From Tistrella mobilis (lineage in GTDB: Bacteria > Pseudomonadota > Alphaproteobacteria > Tistrellales > Tistrellaceae): a DNA stretch of 64,000 nucleotides. Under the pieces are notes generated by a model. That model was not told the DNA's origin. It did no database searches and was given only the letters and a program-made list of their open reading frames with translations. Each line of letters begins with the position of its first letter. Within the stretch, counting starts at the first letter, position 1. A program made the translations under genes and the position numbers. The stretch covers positions 248,001-312,000 of the forward strand of contig NZ_JBBIAB010000006.1 in the NCBI RefSeq assembly GCF_039634785.1, read 5' to 3'. Positions 55,422 to 64,000 of this stretch are shown piece by piece.

Positions 55422-55446
55422 TCCCAGGTCTGCCCACCTCCTCCCA
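55422..55446 (-). promoter_or_regulatory. Candidate MraZ box, three TGGGN repeats (minus strand)
   Basis: On the plus strand TCCCA (55422), GCCCA (55432) and TCCCA (55442) occur exactly 10 bp apart. On the minus strand this is TGGGA-N5-TGGGC-N5-TGGGA. Three TGGGN repeats at this spacing match the MraZ operator used for autoregulation of the dcw cluster. It lies about 190 bp upstream of the mraZ start. Confidence 0.55.
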
Positions 55447-55633
55447 ATCCGTTCCAGAGCGGCGGGCGGAAACGGGCGCCAGGGCAGAGGGGTCCGCTTC
55501 GGAAAGTCCTGGTCCAGATTTCGGGGCCTGGCCTGAAAGATCGCCCCGGGCGATCGGACCGGTCAGCCATGGAGGGCAACGCCAGCAGGGCTCCGGTCCC
55601 TCCGGAGCAGAGTGGTCTCGAGGAGTTCGCCGG

Positions 55634-56182
55634 GTGGCGCTGTTCCTGTCGACATTCGAAAAGCCGATCGACAAGAAGGCTCGCGTGTCGGTGCCCCCTC
55701 AGTTCCGTGCTGCTCTTGGCAACCAGGAGTTCAAGGGTATCGTCGCCTATCCGTCGTTCATCAATCCGGCGGTCGAAGCCTCCGGCTACGATCGTATCCT
55801 TCAATTGTCGGAAAGTATCGAGACGTTCGATCCGTTCTCGGAAGAGCGTGACGCCTTCGCGACCGCCATCCTCGCCGAATGCCAGCAGCTGCCCTTCGAT
55901 ACCGAAGGCCGGGTGGTGCTGTCGAAGCGGCTGATGGAGATCGCGGGGCTGGAAGACAAGGTGATCTTCGTGGGCAAGGGCCGTACCTTCGAGCTGTGGC
56001 AGCCGGAGCGTTTCGCCGAGCATCAGGCGGCGGCGCGCGAGCTGGCGCTGGCCAATCGCGGCCGGCTGCGGCTCGATCCCACGCGCGCGCCTGCGATCAC
56101 CCGGCCTGCCGCCCCCGCTCCCGCATCGGCCGCGGCCGACTCCTCCGATGGCGGGCCCTCCGATGGCGGGGAGGGCGCATGA
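55634..56182 (+). CDS. mraZ: Transcriptional regulator MraZ (GTG start)
   Basis: A 182-residue protein with two SpoVT/AbrB-like domains. The first opens [25 protein letters not shown] and the second has [40 protein letters not shown]. The C-terminal 35 residues are an Ala/Pro/Ser-rich tail. MraZ oligomerises and represses the dcw cluster through TGGGN repeats. GAGGAG lies 9 bp before the GTG. The stop overlaps the rsmH start (ATGA). Confidence 0.95.
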   Translation: MALFLSTFEKPIDKKARVSVPPQFRAALGNQEFKGIVAYPSFINPAVEASGYDRILQLSESIETFDPFSEERDAFATAILAECQQLPFDTEGRVVLSKRLMEIAGLEDKVIFVGKGRTFELWQPERFAEHQAAARELALANRGRLRLDPTRAPAITRPAAPAPASAAADSSDGGPSDGGEGA

Positions 56183-57183
56183 TCATGTCCATGCCCGCGA
56201 CCACCGCTCCCCATGTTTCCGTGCTGCTGCCCGAGGTGCTGGCCGCCTCCGCCCCCGTCGAGGGCGCGGTGGTGGTCGATGCGACCTTCGGGGCCGGCGG
56301 CTATTCCCGCGGCTATCTGGCGGCCGGCGCCGCCCGGGTCTACGGCATCGATCGCGACCCGACGGCCGCCGAGGCGGGCCGGGCGCTGGAGGCCGAAAGC
56401 GGCGGCCGCTTCCGCTTTCTGCAGGGCCGGTTCGGCGACATGGAAGCGCTGCTCGATGCCGCAGGCGAGCCGATGGTCGACGTGGTCGCCTTCGATTTCG
56501 GCGTGTCGTCCATGCAGCTGGATCAGGCGGAGCGCGGCTTTTCCTTCCGCCATGACGGGCCGCTCGACATGCGCATGGAGCGGGCGGGCATGAGCGCCGC
56601 CGATTTCGTGAACACCGCCGAAGAGCGCGAGATCGCCGACGTGATCTGGATCTATGGCGAGGAGCGGGCTTCGCGCCGGGTGGCGCGGGCGATCACCCGC
56701 GGCCGGCCGTTCGAGACCACGGCGGCGCTGGCCGAGGCGGTGCGTTCCGCCCTGCCGCCGCGCGGCCGCGACCAGATCGACCCCGCGACCCGCAGCTTCC
56801 AGGCCATCCGCATCCATGTGAACGATGAGCTGGGCGAGATCCTGCGCGGGCTGGTGGCGGCCGAGCGCCGGCTGAAGCCCGGCGGCCGTCTGGCGGCGGT
56901 CACCTTCCACAGCCTGGAAGACCGGCTGGTGAAGCGGTTCCTGACCGCGCGGGCCGGCCGCGGCGCCAATCCGTCGCGCCATGTCGCGATCGTGGCCGAT
57001 CGTGACCGCACGGCCCCCAGCTTCGCCATTGCCGGCACCCGGCCGACCGTGGCGGGCGAGGCCGAGACCGCCGCCAATCCGCGGGCCCGCTCCGCCAAGC
57101 TGCGTGCCGCCCGGCGCACCGATGCCGCCGCCTGGGATGCCCCCGCCGATGCCCAGGGCCTGTTCAGGGAGCCTGCCCGATGA
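56179..57183 (+). CDS. rsmH: 16S rRNA (cytosine1402-N4)-methyltransferase RsmH
   Basis: A 334-residue SAM-dependent methyltransferase (MraW). It shows [12 protein letters not shown] at the start, the SAM motif [64 protein letters not shown] and [14 protein letters not shown]. It methylates C1402 in the decoding centre of 16S rRNA. The ATG overlaps the mraZ stop, and its own stop overlaps the ftsL start. Length is normal, with an Ala-rich C-terminal extension. Confidence 0.96.
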   Translation: MIMSMPATTAPHVSVLLPEVLAASAPVEGAVVVDATFGAGGYSRGYLAAGAARVYGIDRDPTAAEAGRALEAESGGRFRFLQGRFGDMEALLDAAGEPMVDVVAFDFGVSSMQLDQAERGFSFRHDGPLDMRMERAGMSAADFVNTAEEREIADVIWIYGEERASRRVARAITRGRPFETTAALAEAVRSALPPRGRDQIDPATRSFQAIRIHVNDELGEILRGLVAAERRLKPGGRLAAVTFHSLEDRLVKRFLTARAGRGANPSRHVAIVADRDRTAPSFAIAGTRPTVAGEAETAANPRARSAKLRAARRTDAAAWDAPADAQGLFREPAR

Positions 57184-57647
57184 TCCGTCCCGGCACCGTC
57201 CTGCTTCTGGGCTGCACCGCCGCGATCGCGGCCGGTCTGTTCTGGGTGAAGTACCGGGTCGCGAGTCTGGAGGACGCCTATGTCGCGCGCAATGCCGAGC
57301 TGCTGCGCGAGCAGGAGGCGATCCATGTGCTCAAGGCCGAATGGGCCTATCTGAACAATCCCGAGCGGCTGGAGCGGCTGGCGGGTGAATATCTGGAGAT
57401 CAAGCCGCTCGAGGGGCGCCAGCTGGTGAGCCTGGCCTCTCTGCCGCTGCCGCGCTCCGAGACCGAGCCCCGGCCGAAATCCAAGCCCGGCACGCCGCCG
57501 GCCTCGTGGCCGCTGGTCGACCATGTGCCGGCGCCGCGCGATACGACCGTGGCCGCGGCACAGCCGGCGCCGCGATCCTCCATCGATGCGGCCGTGGACA
57601 GTGTTCTCGATCAGGGCGGCGTGGTGCTGACAGGGGGGGCGCGATGA
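57180..57647 (+). CDS. ftsL: Cell division protein FtsL
   Basis: A 155-residue bitopic membrane protein. A short N-terminus is followed by one helix ([19 protein letters not shown]) and a coiled coil of heptads ([41 protein letters not shown]). A Pro-rich tail closes the protein. This is the alphaproteobacterial FtsL form. It partners FtsB/FtsQ and activates FtsW-FtsI at the septum. It overlaps rsmH and ftsI by 4 bp each, so the three are translationally coupled. Identity rests on layout and position. Confidence 0.9.
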   Translation: MIRPGTVLLLGCTAAIAAGLFWVKYRVASLEDAYVARNAELLREQEAIHVLKAEWAYLNNPERLERLAGEYLEIKPLEGRQLVSLASLPLPRSETEPRPKSKPGTPPASWPLVDHVPAPRDTTVAAAQPAPRSSIDAAVDSVLDQGGVVLTGGAR

Positions 57648-59539
57648 CCCGCGACGACCGCTTCGGTCCCCGCCGCGACGATCGCGGCCACCCCGAGAAC
57701 ACGGCGCCCGAGGCGCCGCGCAAGCCGCGCGTGCCGCTGCCGCGCGCCCGCCGGGTGCGGCTGGGCGTCGCCCGGGCGGTCAAGCTCGACGGCAATGTGA
57801 AGCAGGCGCTGGAGACCGGCCGCAACCGGGTGCTGTTCACCGCGGCCTTCTTCGCGCTCGCCTTCATCGCGCTCTCGATCAAGCTGATCGCGGTAGGCGT
57901 GCTGCATGAAGGCGGCGAGCCCCGGGTCGCCCGTGGTGCGCCGCCGCCGCAGCTGGTGCTGGACCGCGCCGACATCACCGACCGCAACGGGGTGCTGCTG
58001 GCCTCCAACCTCATCACCGCCTCGCTTTATGCCGATCCCAAGCTGGTGCTGGATCCGGTGGAGGCGGCGGTCAAGCTGCGCACGGTGCTGCCGCATCTGA
58101 ACCAGACCGATCTGATCGCCCAGCTGTCGGGCGACCGGCGTTTCGTCTGGATCCAGCGTGGTCTGAAGCCCGAACAGCAATACGAGATCAACGCCCTCGG
58201 TATCCCCGGGCTCTATTTCCAGCGCGAGCAGCGCCGGATCTATCCCCAGGGGCGGCTGACCTCTCATGTCATCGGCTTCACCAATATCGACAACACCGGC
58301 CGCGGCGGGCTGGAACAGGGGCTGGACCGCACGCTGCGGGAACGCGCCGAAACCGGCCGCGGGCCGCTGGTCACCTCGCTCGATATCCGCGTTCAGCAGG
58401 TGCTGCGCGACGTGCTGCGCGATGCGATGCAGGAATTCCAGACGATCGGTGCCACCGGCATCGTGATGGATGCACACAACGGCGAGATCCTGGCCATGGT
58501 CTCGCTGCCCGATTTCGACCCGAATGCGCCGGTCAATCCCGAAGACCCGGCGATGTTCAACCGGGCGACGCTCGGCGTCTATGAAATGGGCTCGATCTTC
58601 AAGGCCTTCACCGCGGCGGAGGCGCTGGATGCGGGCGTGGTCAAGATCGATGGCGGCTTCGATGCCACCGACCCGATCAAGATCGGCCGCTTCACCATCC
58701 GCGACTCCCATCCCCAGCGGCGCTGGCTGAGCGTGCCCGAGATCATGCTCTATTCGTCCAATATCGGCGCCGCCAAGATGGCGCTGGCGGTGGGCGCCAC
58801 CCGGCAGCAGGACTATATGCGCCGCTTCGGCTTCCTGACCCCGGCCCGGATCGAACTGCCGGAGGTGGGCCTGCCCCAGGCGCCCCATCCGTGGCGCGAG
58901 GTCAACGTCATGACCATCGGCTTCGGCCATGGTGCCGCGGTCAGCCCGCTTCAGGCCGTGGGCGGGATGGCCGCGCTGATGAATGGCGGCTACAAGGTGC
59001 CGGCGACGCTGATCAAACATCAGCCGGGCGAGCGTGTGGTGCGCGAGCAGATCATCAACGAGCAGGTCACCGCCCTGGTGCGCAAGATGATGGTCGGCGT
59101 CGTCCAGGAGGGTACCGCAAGGAAGGCGCAGGTGCCGGGCTACCTGGTGGGCGGCAAGACGGGCACGGCCGAGAAGGCCGGCGCCGGCGGCTATCGGCGC
59201 AAGGCGCTGCTGACCTCGTTCCTGGGCGGTTTCCCCATGCAGGATCCGCGCTATGTGGTGCTGGTCACGCTCGACGAGCCCAAGCCCACGCCCAAGACCT
59301 ATGGCTATGCGACCTCGGGCTGGAACGCCGCCCCGACCGCAGGAGAGCTGATCCGCCGGATCGCGCCGATCCTGGGCGTGCGGCCGATGTCGATCGATGG
59401 CAGCCCCAATCCCATGCCGGTGCTGCCGCAGGACCGCAAAGACGATCTGCGCTATGCCCTGGTCGGTGACGAAGACGAAGCCTCCGTCGCCGCCGATCTC
59501 CCCCAGTCGGACACCGAGGTGACGAATGCGGCTTATTGA
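57644..59539 (+). CDS. ftsI: Septal peptidoglycan transpeptidase FtsI (PBP3)
   Basis: A 631-residue class B penicillin-binding protein. An N-terminal cytoplasmic basic region is followed by one membrane helix near 63-83. The PBP dimerisation region includes RADITDRNGVLLASNL. The transpeptidase domain has the nucleophile Ser317 in GSIFK, S-x-N at 371-373 (SSN) and KTG at 505-507 in VGGKTGTAE. It cross-links septal peptidoglycan. The start overlaps ftsL by 4 bp, and its end overlaps murE by 14 bp. All catalytic motifs are intact. Confidence 0.96.
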   Translation: MTRDDRFGPRRDDRGHPENTAPEAPRKPRVPLPRARRVRLGVARAVKLDGNVKQALETGRNRVLFTAAFFALAFIALSIKLIAVGVLHEGGEPRVARGAPPPQLVLDRADITDRNGVLLASNLITASLYADPKLVLDPVEAAVKLRTVLPHLNQTDLIAQLSGDRRFVWIQRGLKPEQQYEINALGIPGLYFQREQRRIYPQGRLTSHVIGFTNIDNTGRGGLEQGLDRTLRERAETGRGPLVTSLDIRVQQVLRDVLRDAMQEFQTIGATGIVMDAHNGEILAMVSLPDFDPNAPVNPEDPAMFNRATLGVYEMGSIFKAFTAAEALDAGVVKIDGGFDATDPIKIGRFTIRDSHPQRRWLSVPEIMLYSSNIGAAKMALAVGATRQQDYMRRFGFLTPARIELPEVGLPQAPHPWREVNVMTIGFGHGAAVSPLQAVGGMAALMNGGYKVPATLIKHQPGERVVREQIINEQVTALVRKMMVGVVQEGTARKAQVPGYLVGGKTGTAEKAGAGGYRRKALLTSFLGGFPMQDPRYVVLVTLDEPKPTPKTYGYATSGWNAAPTAGELIRRIAPILGVRPMSIDGSPNPMPVLPQDRKDDLRYALVGDEDEASVAADLPQSDTEVTNAAY

Positions 59540-61016
59540 GCTGATCGACCGCGATGCGACCGCGATCGGCGGTGATACCCGGATCACGGGCATCACCTCC
59601 GACAGCCGCGCCGTGCGGCCGGGCATGCTCTTCGCCGCCATCCCGGGCACGGTGCGCGACGGGCGTGACTTCATTCCCGAAGCCGTGGCGGCGGGGGCCG
59701 TGGCGGTGCTCGCCCCCACGGGTACGGTGGTGCCGGCCGGTGTGGCGCTGGTCGAGACCGGAGAGGTGCGTGGCGCGCTCGCCCGCATGGCCAGCCGCTT
59801 CTACCCGAAGCGTCCGGGCGTGATCGCGGCGGCGACCGGCACCAACGGCAAAAGCTCCGTGGTGGCCTTCACCCGTCAGATCTGGGTGCGGCTGGGACTG
59901 GCCGCCGCCAGCCTCGGCACGCTGGGATATGACGGGCCGGGCGATCTGGCGGCGCCGGGGCTGACCACGGTCGACCCGGTGGCCCTGCATCGCCTGCTGG
60001 ATCAGGCGGCCCGGGCCGGGGTGGGGCATCTGGCGATGGAAGCCTCCAGCCACGGGCTGGATCAGCACCGGCTGGACGGGATCGCGCCGGTCGCGGTCGC
60101 CTTCACCAACCTGACCCACGACCATCTGGACTATCACGGCACGATCGAGGCCTATCGCGACGCCAAGCTGAAGCTGTTCGCCGAGATCGCGGCGCCGGCC
60201 GGCTATGCGGTGATCAATGCCGACAGCAGCCATTACGACCATTTTGTCCGCGCGGCGCTGAAGCGGCCGCTGGCGGTGATCGATTACGGCCGCAAGGCCC
60301 GTGTTCTGCGCCTGGTTTCGGTGGAGCCGATGGCCGGCGGCGGGCTGCATGTGGCGATCGAATATCGCGGCCAGCGCCATGAATTCGGCCTGGGCCTGAC
60401 CGGCAGCTTCCAGGCGCACAACGTGCTGGCCGCCATGGGGCTCGCCATCGGCTGCGGCGCATCCCCCGAAGCGGTGGTGGCGGCGCTGCCCTATCTGAAG
60501 GCGGTGCCGGGCCGGATGGAGCAGGTCGGCACCAGTGCCGCCGGCGCGCCGGTTCTGGTCGACTATGCCCACACCCCTGATGCGCTGGAGACGGTGCTGA
60601 AGGCGGTGCGCCCCCATGCCCATGACCGGGTGGTGACGGTGTTCGGCTGCGGCGGCGATCGCGACCGCACCAAGCGCCCGGCGATGGGCCGGATCGCGCT
60701 CCGCGAGGCCGACCATGCCATCGTCACCGACGACAATCCGCGCAGCGAGGACCCGGCCGCGATCCGCGCCGAGATCCTGGCGGCCGGTCCCGGCCTGGTC
60801 GAGATCGGCGACCGGGCGGCGGCGATCGATGCCGCGATTGCCGGCCTGGGGGCCGGCGACGTGCTGGTGATCGCCGGCAAGGGCCACGAGACCGGCCAGA
60901 AGATCGGCGACCGGGTGCTGCCCTTCGACGACCGCGAGGTCGCGCGCGCGGCGCTTCGGTCCCATAGCGGTACGGTGATCGGGGGCGGCACGGTGATCGG
61001 GGGAGGGGCGGCATGA
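59526..61016 (+). CDS. murE: UDP-MurNAc-tripeptide synthetase MurE
   Basis: A 496-residue Mur ligase. The N-terminal uridine domain has GITSDSRAVRPGMLFAAIPG, the ATP-binding loop is AATGTNGKSSVVAFTRQ, and the C-terminal amino-acid site shows the DNPR motif in TDDNPRSEDP. DNPR indicates meso-diaminopimelate as the added residue, which fits a Gram-negative cell wall. The start lies inside the end of ftsI (14-bp overlap). The stop overlaps the murF start (ATGA). Confidence 0.96.
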   Translation: MRLIELIDRDATAIGGDTRITGITSDSRAVRPGMLFAAIPGTVRDGRDFIPEAVAAGAVAVLAPTGTVVPAGVALVETGEVRGALARMASRFYPKRPGVIAAATGTNGKSSVVAFTRQIWVRLGLAAASLGTLGYDGPGDLAAPGLTTVDPVALHRLLDQAARAGVGHLAMEASSHGLDQHRLDGIAPVAVAFTNLTHDHLDYHGTIEAYRDAKLKLFAEIAAPAGYAVINADSSHYDHFVRAALKRPLAVIDYGRKARVLRLVSVEPMAGGGLHVAIEYRGQRHEFGLGLTGSFQAHNVLAAMGLAIGCGASPEAVVAALPYLKAVPGRMEQVGTSAAGAPVLVDYAHTPDALETVLKAVRPHAHDRVVTVFGCGGDRDRTKRPAMGRIALREADHAIVTDDNPRSEDPAAIRAEILAAGPGLVEIGDRAAAIDAAIAGLGAGDVLVIAGKGHETGQKIGDRVLPFDDREVARAALRSHSGTVIGGGTVIGGGAA

Positions 61017-62470
61017 CCGGCAACCGGCCTCTCTGGACGATCGCAGCGGTCGCCGCAGCAACCGGCGGTTCCGTTTCGGGTGCCGATGCCGCCATCTCGG
61101 GTGTCGCGATCGACAGCCGCGAGGTGCGGCCCGGCGATCTGTTCGTGGCGCTTCTGGGCGACACCAATGACGGCCACGACTATCTGTCGGCGGCGCTGGC
61201 CAATGGCGCGGCCGCAGCCCTGGTCCACCGGCTGCCCGAAGGTCTGCCCGCCGATGCGGCCGCAAAACTGATCCGGGTGGGCGACACCATGGCCGCCCTG
61301 CAGGCGCTGGGTGCGGCTGCCCGCGCGCGGTTCGGCGGCCGGGTGGTGGCGGTGACCGGCAGTGTCGGCAAGACCGGCACCCGCGGCGCCATCGCCCGCG
61401 CGCTCGGCGCCTATGGGGTGGTCCATCAAAGCCTGCGCAGCTTCAACAATCATTGGGGCGTGCCGCTGTCGCTGGCGCGGATGCCGGCCGATGCCGATTA
61501 TGCGGTGCTGGAGCTGGGCATGAACCATGCGGGCGAGATCGACGCGCTCTCGCGCCTTGCCCGGCCGCATGTGGCGCTGGTCACCAAGGTGGCGCCGGCG
61601 CATCTCGGCAATTTCCGCAACGAGGAAGAGATCGCCGACGCCAAGGCCGAGATCTTCAACGGGCTGGAAGCCGACGGCGTGGCGGTGCTGAACCGCGACA
61701 ACCGGCATTTCGACCGGCTGGCCGCGGCGGTGCTGCTGGGCCATCCCGCGACCCGCATCGTCGATTTCGCCGCCAGCCGCCACGGTGCCCAGCGCGCCAT
61801 GATCCGCCTGATCAAGGCGACGCCGGCGGGTGGCGGCACGGCGGTCGCGGCCGAGGTGGCCGGCCGGCCGGTGGATTTCGTGATCGGCGTGCCCGGCGCC
61901 CATTGGGTGGAAAACGCGCTGGCGGTGCTGGGCGTGCTGCACGGGCTGGGGCTGGAGCCGGGCCCGGGGGCGGCGGCGCTGGCGGCGCTGGAAGCGCCCG
62001 AAGGCCGCGGCACCCAGATCCGCATCCCGACAGCCGGCGGCGGGCTGCTGGTCATCGACGAAACCTACAACGCCAACCCGGAATCGATGCGGGCGGCGAT
62101 CGCGCTCGGGGCCGATCTGGCCCGGGCCGAAGGCGGCCGGCTGGTGGCGGTTCTGGGCGACATGCTGGAGCTGGGCGACCACGCCGAGCGTCTTCATCGA
62201 GAACTCACAGCTCCCCTCGTTGACGCGGGGGTGGCGGTCGTCTACACCGCCGGGCCGGCCATGATGCATCTCCACGACGGGCTCGATCCCGATCGTCGGG
62301 GCGGCCATGCCGACACGTCGGAAGATCTGGCACCTGCCGTCGTCCGGGGCGTCGCTCCGGGGGATGTGGTGCTGGTCAAAGGGTCGCGCGGCATGCGCAT
62401 GGAACGGGTGATCGCGGCCCTGAAGGCTGCGGGCGCCCGGCCTGCGGACACGGATACGGACAAGGGTTAA
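61013..62470 (+). CDS. murF: UDP-MurNAc-pentapeptide synthetase MurF
   Basis: A 485-residue Mur ligase. The N-terminal domain has [20 protein letters not shown], the ATP loop [21 protein letters not shown], and the central domain [17 protein letters not shown] and [16 protein letters not shown]. The C-terminal domain has [17 protein letters not shown]. It adds D-Ala-D-Ala to the UDP-MurNAc-tripeptide. It overlaps murE by 4 bp and is 53 bp before mraY. Length and motifs are normal. Confidence 0.95.
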   Translation: MTGNRPLWTIAAVAAATGGSVSGADAAISGVAIDSREVRPGDLFVALLGDTNDGHDYLSAALANGAAAALVHRLPEGLPADAAAKLIRVGDTMAALQALGAAARARFGGRVVAVTGSVGKTGTRGAIARALGAYGVVHQSLRSFNNHWGVPLSLARMPADADYAVLELGMNHAGEIDALSRLARPHVALVTKVAPAHLGNFRNEEEIADAKAEIFNGLEADGVAVLNRDNRHFDRLAAAVLLGHPATRIVDFAASRHGAQRAMIRLIKATPAGGGTAVAAEVAGRPVDFVIGVPGAHWVENALAVLGVLHGLGLEPGPGAAALAALEAPEGRGTQIRIPTAGGGLLVIDETYNANPESMRAAIALGADLARAEGGRLVAVLGDMLELGDHAERLHRELTAPLVDAGVAVVYTAGPAMMHLHDGLDPDRRGGHADTSEDLAPAVVRGVAPGDVVLVKGSRGMRMERVIAALKAAGARPADTDTDKG

Positions 62471-62523
62471 CGGGCCGCGGCACCGGCAGGGCTGCCGGTG
62501 GCCGACACGGTTTTGGAGCACGC

Positions 62524-63612
62524 ATGCTTTTCAATCTGCTCTATCCGCTTTCGAGCGATCTGAGCTTCCTGAACGTCTTCCGGTACCTGACGTTCCGGAC
62601 GGGCGGCGCTTTGATCACGGCGCTGCTCATCAGCTTCGTGCTCGGCCCCAGTCTGATCCGCTGGCTGCGTCGCAAGCAGCGCGAGGGTCAGCCGATCCGC
62701 AGCGACGGCCCCGAGCGGCATCTGATCGAAAAGCGCGGCACCCCCACCATGGGCGGCGTGCTGATCCTGACCGGCGCCGGCCTCTCCACCCTGCTCTGGG
62801 CGGACCTGACCAGCGCCTATGTCTGGATCGTGCTGATGGTGACGCTGGGCTTCGGCCTGATCGGCTTCGCCGACGACTATCTGAAGGTCGTCCGGCGCAA
62901 CCCCAAGGGCCTGCCCGGCAAGGCAAAGCTGCTGCTTCAGACCCTGATCGGCGTCGCCGCCGCGGTCTGGGTGCAGTACATCGCCCTCGACGACCAGGCC
63001 TCGGGTCTTGCCATCCCGTTCGTGAAGAACGTGCTGCTGGATCTGGGCCTGCTCTACGTGCCTTTCGCGGTGTTCGTGATGATCGGGTCGAGCAATGCGG
63101 TGAACCTCACCGACGGGCTCGACGGCCTGGCCATCGTGCCGGTGATGATCGCGGCGTCGAGCTTCGCCTTCATCGCCTATCTGGTGGGCAATGCGATCTA
63201 TGCCGAATACCTGCAGGTCCACTACGTGCCCGGCACGGGTGAACTGACGGTGCTCTGCGGTGCCCTGGTGGGCGCCGGCCTGGGTTTCCTGTGGTTCAAC
63301 GCGCCGCCGGCCATGGTGTTCATGGGCGATACCGGCTCGCTGTCGCTGGGCGGTGCGCTGGGGGCGATCAGCGTGGTGACCAAGCATGAACTGGTGCTGG
63401 CGGTGATCGGCGGGCTGTTCGTGCTGGAGACCGTCTCGGTGATGGTCCAGGTCGCCTCGTTCAAGCTGACCGGCAAGCGCGTCTTCCGCATGGCGCCGTT
63501 GCACCATCACTTCGAGAAGAAGGGCTGGGCCGAGAGCACCATCGTGATCCGCTTCTGGATCATCGCCTTCGTCCTGGCCCTGATCGGCCTGTCCACCCTC
63601 AAGCTGCGCTGA
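62524..63612 (+). CDS. mraY: Phospho-N-acetylmuramoyl-pentapeptide-transferase MraY
   Basis: A 362-residue polytopic membrane enzyme with about ten helices. It shows [13 protein letters not shown] near 75, the Asp-rich [30 protein letters not shown] and [11 protein letters not shown], which carry the catalytic aspartates and histidines. It transfers phospho-MurNAc-pentapeptide to undecaprenyl phosphate to make lipid I. It lies 53 bp after murF and 17 bp before murD. Confidence 0.97.
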   Translation: MLFNLLYPLSSDLSFLNVFRYLTFRTGGALITALLISFVLGPSLIRWLRRKQREGQPIRSDGPERHLIEKRGTPTMGGVLILTGAGLSTLLWADLTSAYVWIVLMVTLGFGLIGFADDYLKVVRRNPKGLPGKAKLLLQTLIGVAAAVWVQYIALDDQASGLAIPFVKNVLLDLGLLYVPFAVFVMIGSSNAVNLTDGLDGLAIVPVMIAASSFAFIAYLVGNAIYAEYLQVHYVPGTGELTVLCGALVGAGLGFLWFNAPPAMVFMGDTGSLSLGGALGAISVVTKHELVLAVIGGLFVLETVSVMVQVASFKLTGKRVFRMAPLHHHFEKKGWAESTIVIRFWIIAFVLALIGLSTLKLR

Positions 63613-63629
63613 AGAGGCGAGCCCGTCCC

Positions 63630-64000
63630 ATGAGCCCGAACCCGATCTCTGCTCTCATCCCCGATGCCACGCTGCCGACCCCGGTCGTGCCCGGCGTTGC
63701 GGGGCGGTGCGTGGTCGTGGCGGGGCTTGCGCGGTCGGGGCTCGCCACCATCCGGGCGCTGAAGGCCGGCGGTGCCCGGGTCATCGCCTGGGACGACAAC
63801 CAGCCGGCCCGCATGGCCGGTGCCGAGGCCGGGGCCGAGGTGCTGGCGCCGGATGCCATCGACTGGAAGACGGTCGACCTGCTGGTCGCCGCCCCCGGCC
63901 TGCCGCTGCATTTCCCCCGCCCGCACGAGACCGTGCGCCGGGCGCGGGCCGCCCATGTCGCCATCACCGGCGATGTCGACCTGCTCTTCGCCGCCTGCGG
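63630..64000 (+). CDS. murD: UDP-MurNAc-alanine-D-glutamate ligase MurD (5' part, cut by window edge)
   Basis: Only the first 123 or so residues are present; the frame is still open at the end of the window. The N-terminal Rossmann-like domain shows VVVAGLARSGLATIRALKAGGARVIAWDDN, then VDLLVAAPGLPLHF, and the start of the linker to the ATP domain (HVAITGDVDLLFA). MurD adds D-glutamate to UDP-MurNAc-L-Ala. Start ATG is 17 bp after mraY, with GAGGCGAG upstream. The ATP-binding loop would lie just beyond the edge. Confidence 0.9.
   Translation, partial: MSPNPISALIPDATLPTPVVPGVAGRCVVVAGLARSGLATIRALKAGGARVIAWDDNQPARMAGAEAGAEVLAPDAIDWKTVDLLVAAPGLPLHFPRPHETVRRARAAHVAITGDVDLLFAAC

Larger units (their letters stand above)
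55067..55633 (+). other. 567-bp leader/promoter region upstream of the dcw cluster
   Basis: No gene is apparent. The region is richer in A/T than its surroundings from about 55140 to 55430. It holds two candidate MraZ boxes (55154 and 55422), two GANTC sequences (55144, 55224) that could be CcrM methylation sites, and a direct repeat of GTTCACG at 55233 and 55244. The mraZ ribosome site GAGGAG is near 55619. A promoter is likely between 55200 and 55330, but I could not assign a confident -35/-10 pair. Confidence 0.5.

Overview
This window looks like a chromosomal segment of a high-GC alphaproteobacterium, probably a Rhodospirillales-type organism. That assignment is an inference from the order amidase (amiD-like), rnpB, mraZ, rsmH, ftsL, ftsI, murE, murF, mraY, murD at the right end, from the FecI/FecR/TonB, TRAP and MocR gene content, and from GC-rich codon use. 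No tRNA, prophage, insertion sequence or CRISPR array was seen. Genes are densely packed, and many neighbours share 4-base ATGA or GTGA overlaps.

Layout. (1) 1-6.8 kb: a membrane protein, then a minus-strand iron-siderophore uptake block: ECF sigma factor, FecR anti-sigma factor, TonB-dependent receptor, DUF3649, PepSY membrane protein and DUF3325. (2) 6.9-9.2 kb: a DUF350 / DUF1190 lipoprotein / glutathionylspermidine-synthase-like trio, the same combination as yjfL-yjfM-yjfC of Escherichia coli. (3) 9.4-16.8 kb: an SDR, TrmO, an M48 protease with LemA, CreA, and a TetR-controlled operon of acyl-CoA synthetase, GST and SDR. (4) 17-26.5 kb: a LysR regulator opposite aldo-keto reductase plus MFS exporter, an MsrQ-like haem membrane protein, a cupin, and a MocR regulator opposite a glutamine amidotransferase and a serine hydroxymethyltransferase. 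(5) 26.9-29.6 kb: an AurF-type di-iron oxygenase, a rubredoxin and a rubredoxin/ferredoxin reductase, which together form a plausible self-contained oxygenase module. (6) 29.7-38.3 kb: an accessory region. A seven-gene minus-strand operon encodes a Tat-exported subunit, a GMC flavoprotein with a four-cysteine motif, cytochrome c, a ketopantoate-reductase-like enzyme, an EamA transporter, an NTF2-like protein and a tautomerase. It lies opposite an XRE-cupin regulator. Beyond that regulator is an unusual PPDK-like protein that lacks the ATP-grasp domain, the phospho-histidine and the catalytic cysteine. Both transcription units carry the same GTAGAC-N4-GTCTAC palindrome upstream. (7) 38.3-41.8 kb: HPP protein with LysR, and a RES/Xre toxin-antitoxin pair. 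(8) 41.1-48.5 kb: a TRAP transporter, a fused 5-oxoprolinase and a winged-helix regulator. (9) 48.9-54.6 kb: a DjlA-like co-chaperone, a bulb-lectin protein, ABC-F ATPase, EamA permease and an amidase. (10) 54.6-64 kb: RNase P RNA and the division/cell-wall (dcw) cluster, with candidate MraZ boxes upstream of mraZ. murD runs off the right edge.

The most novel signals are the degenerate PPDK-like protein that shares an operator with the GMC dehydrogenase operon, the AurF-rubredoxin-reductase module, the cytosolic-looking lectin protein, and a family of GC-rich intergenic repeats found at three loci between 22.4 and 29.7 kb. All functional statements come from reading motifs by eye; no database search was run.
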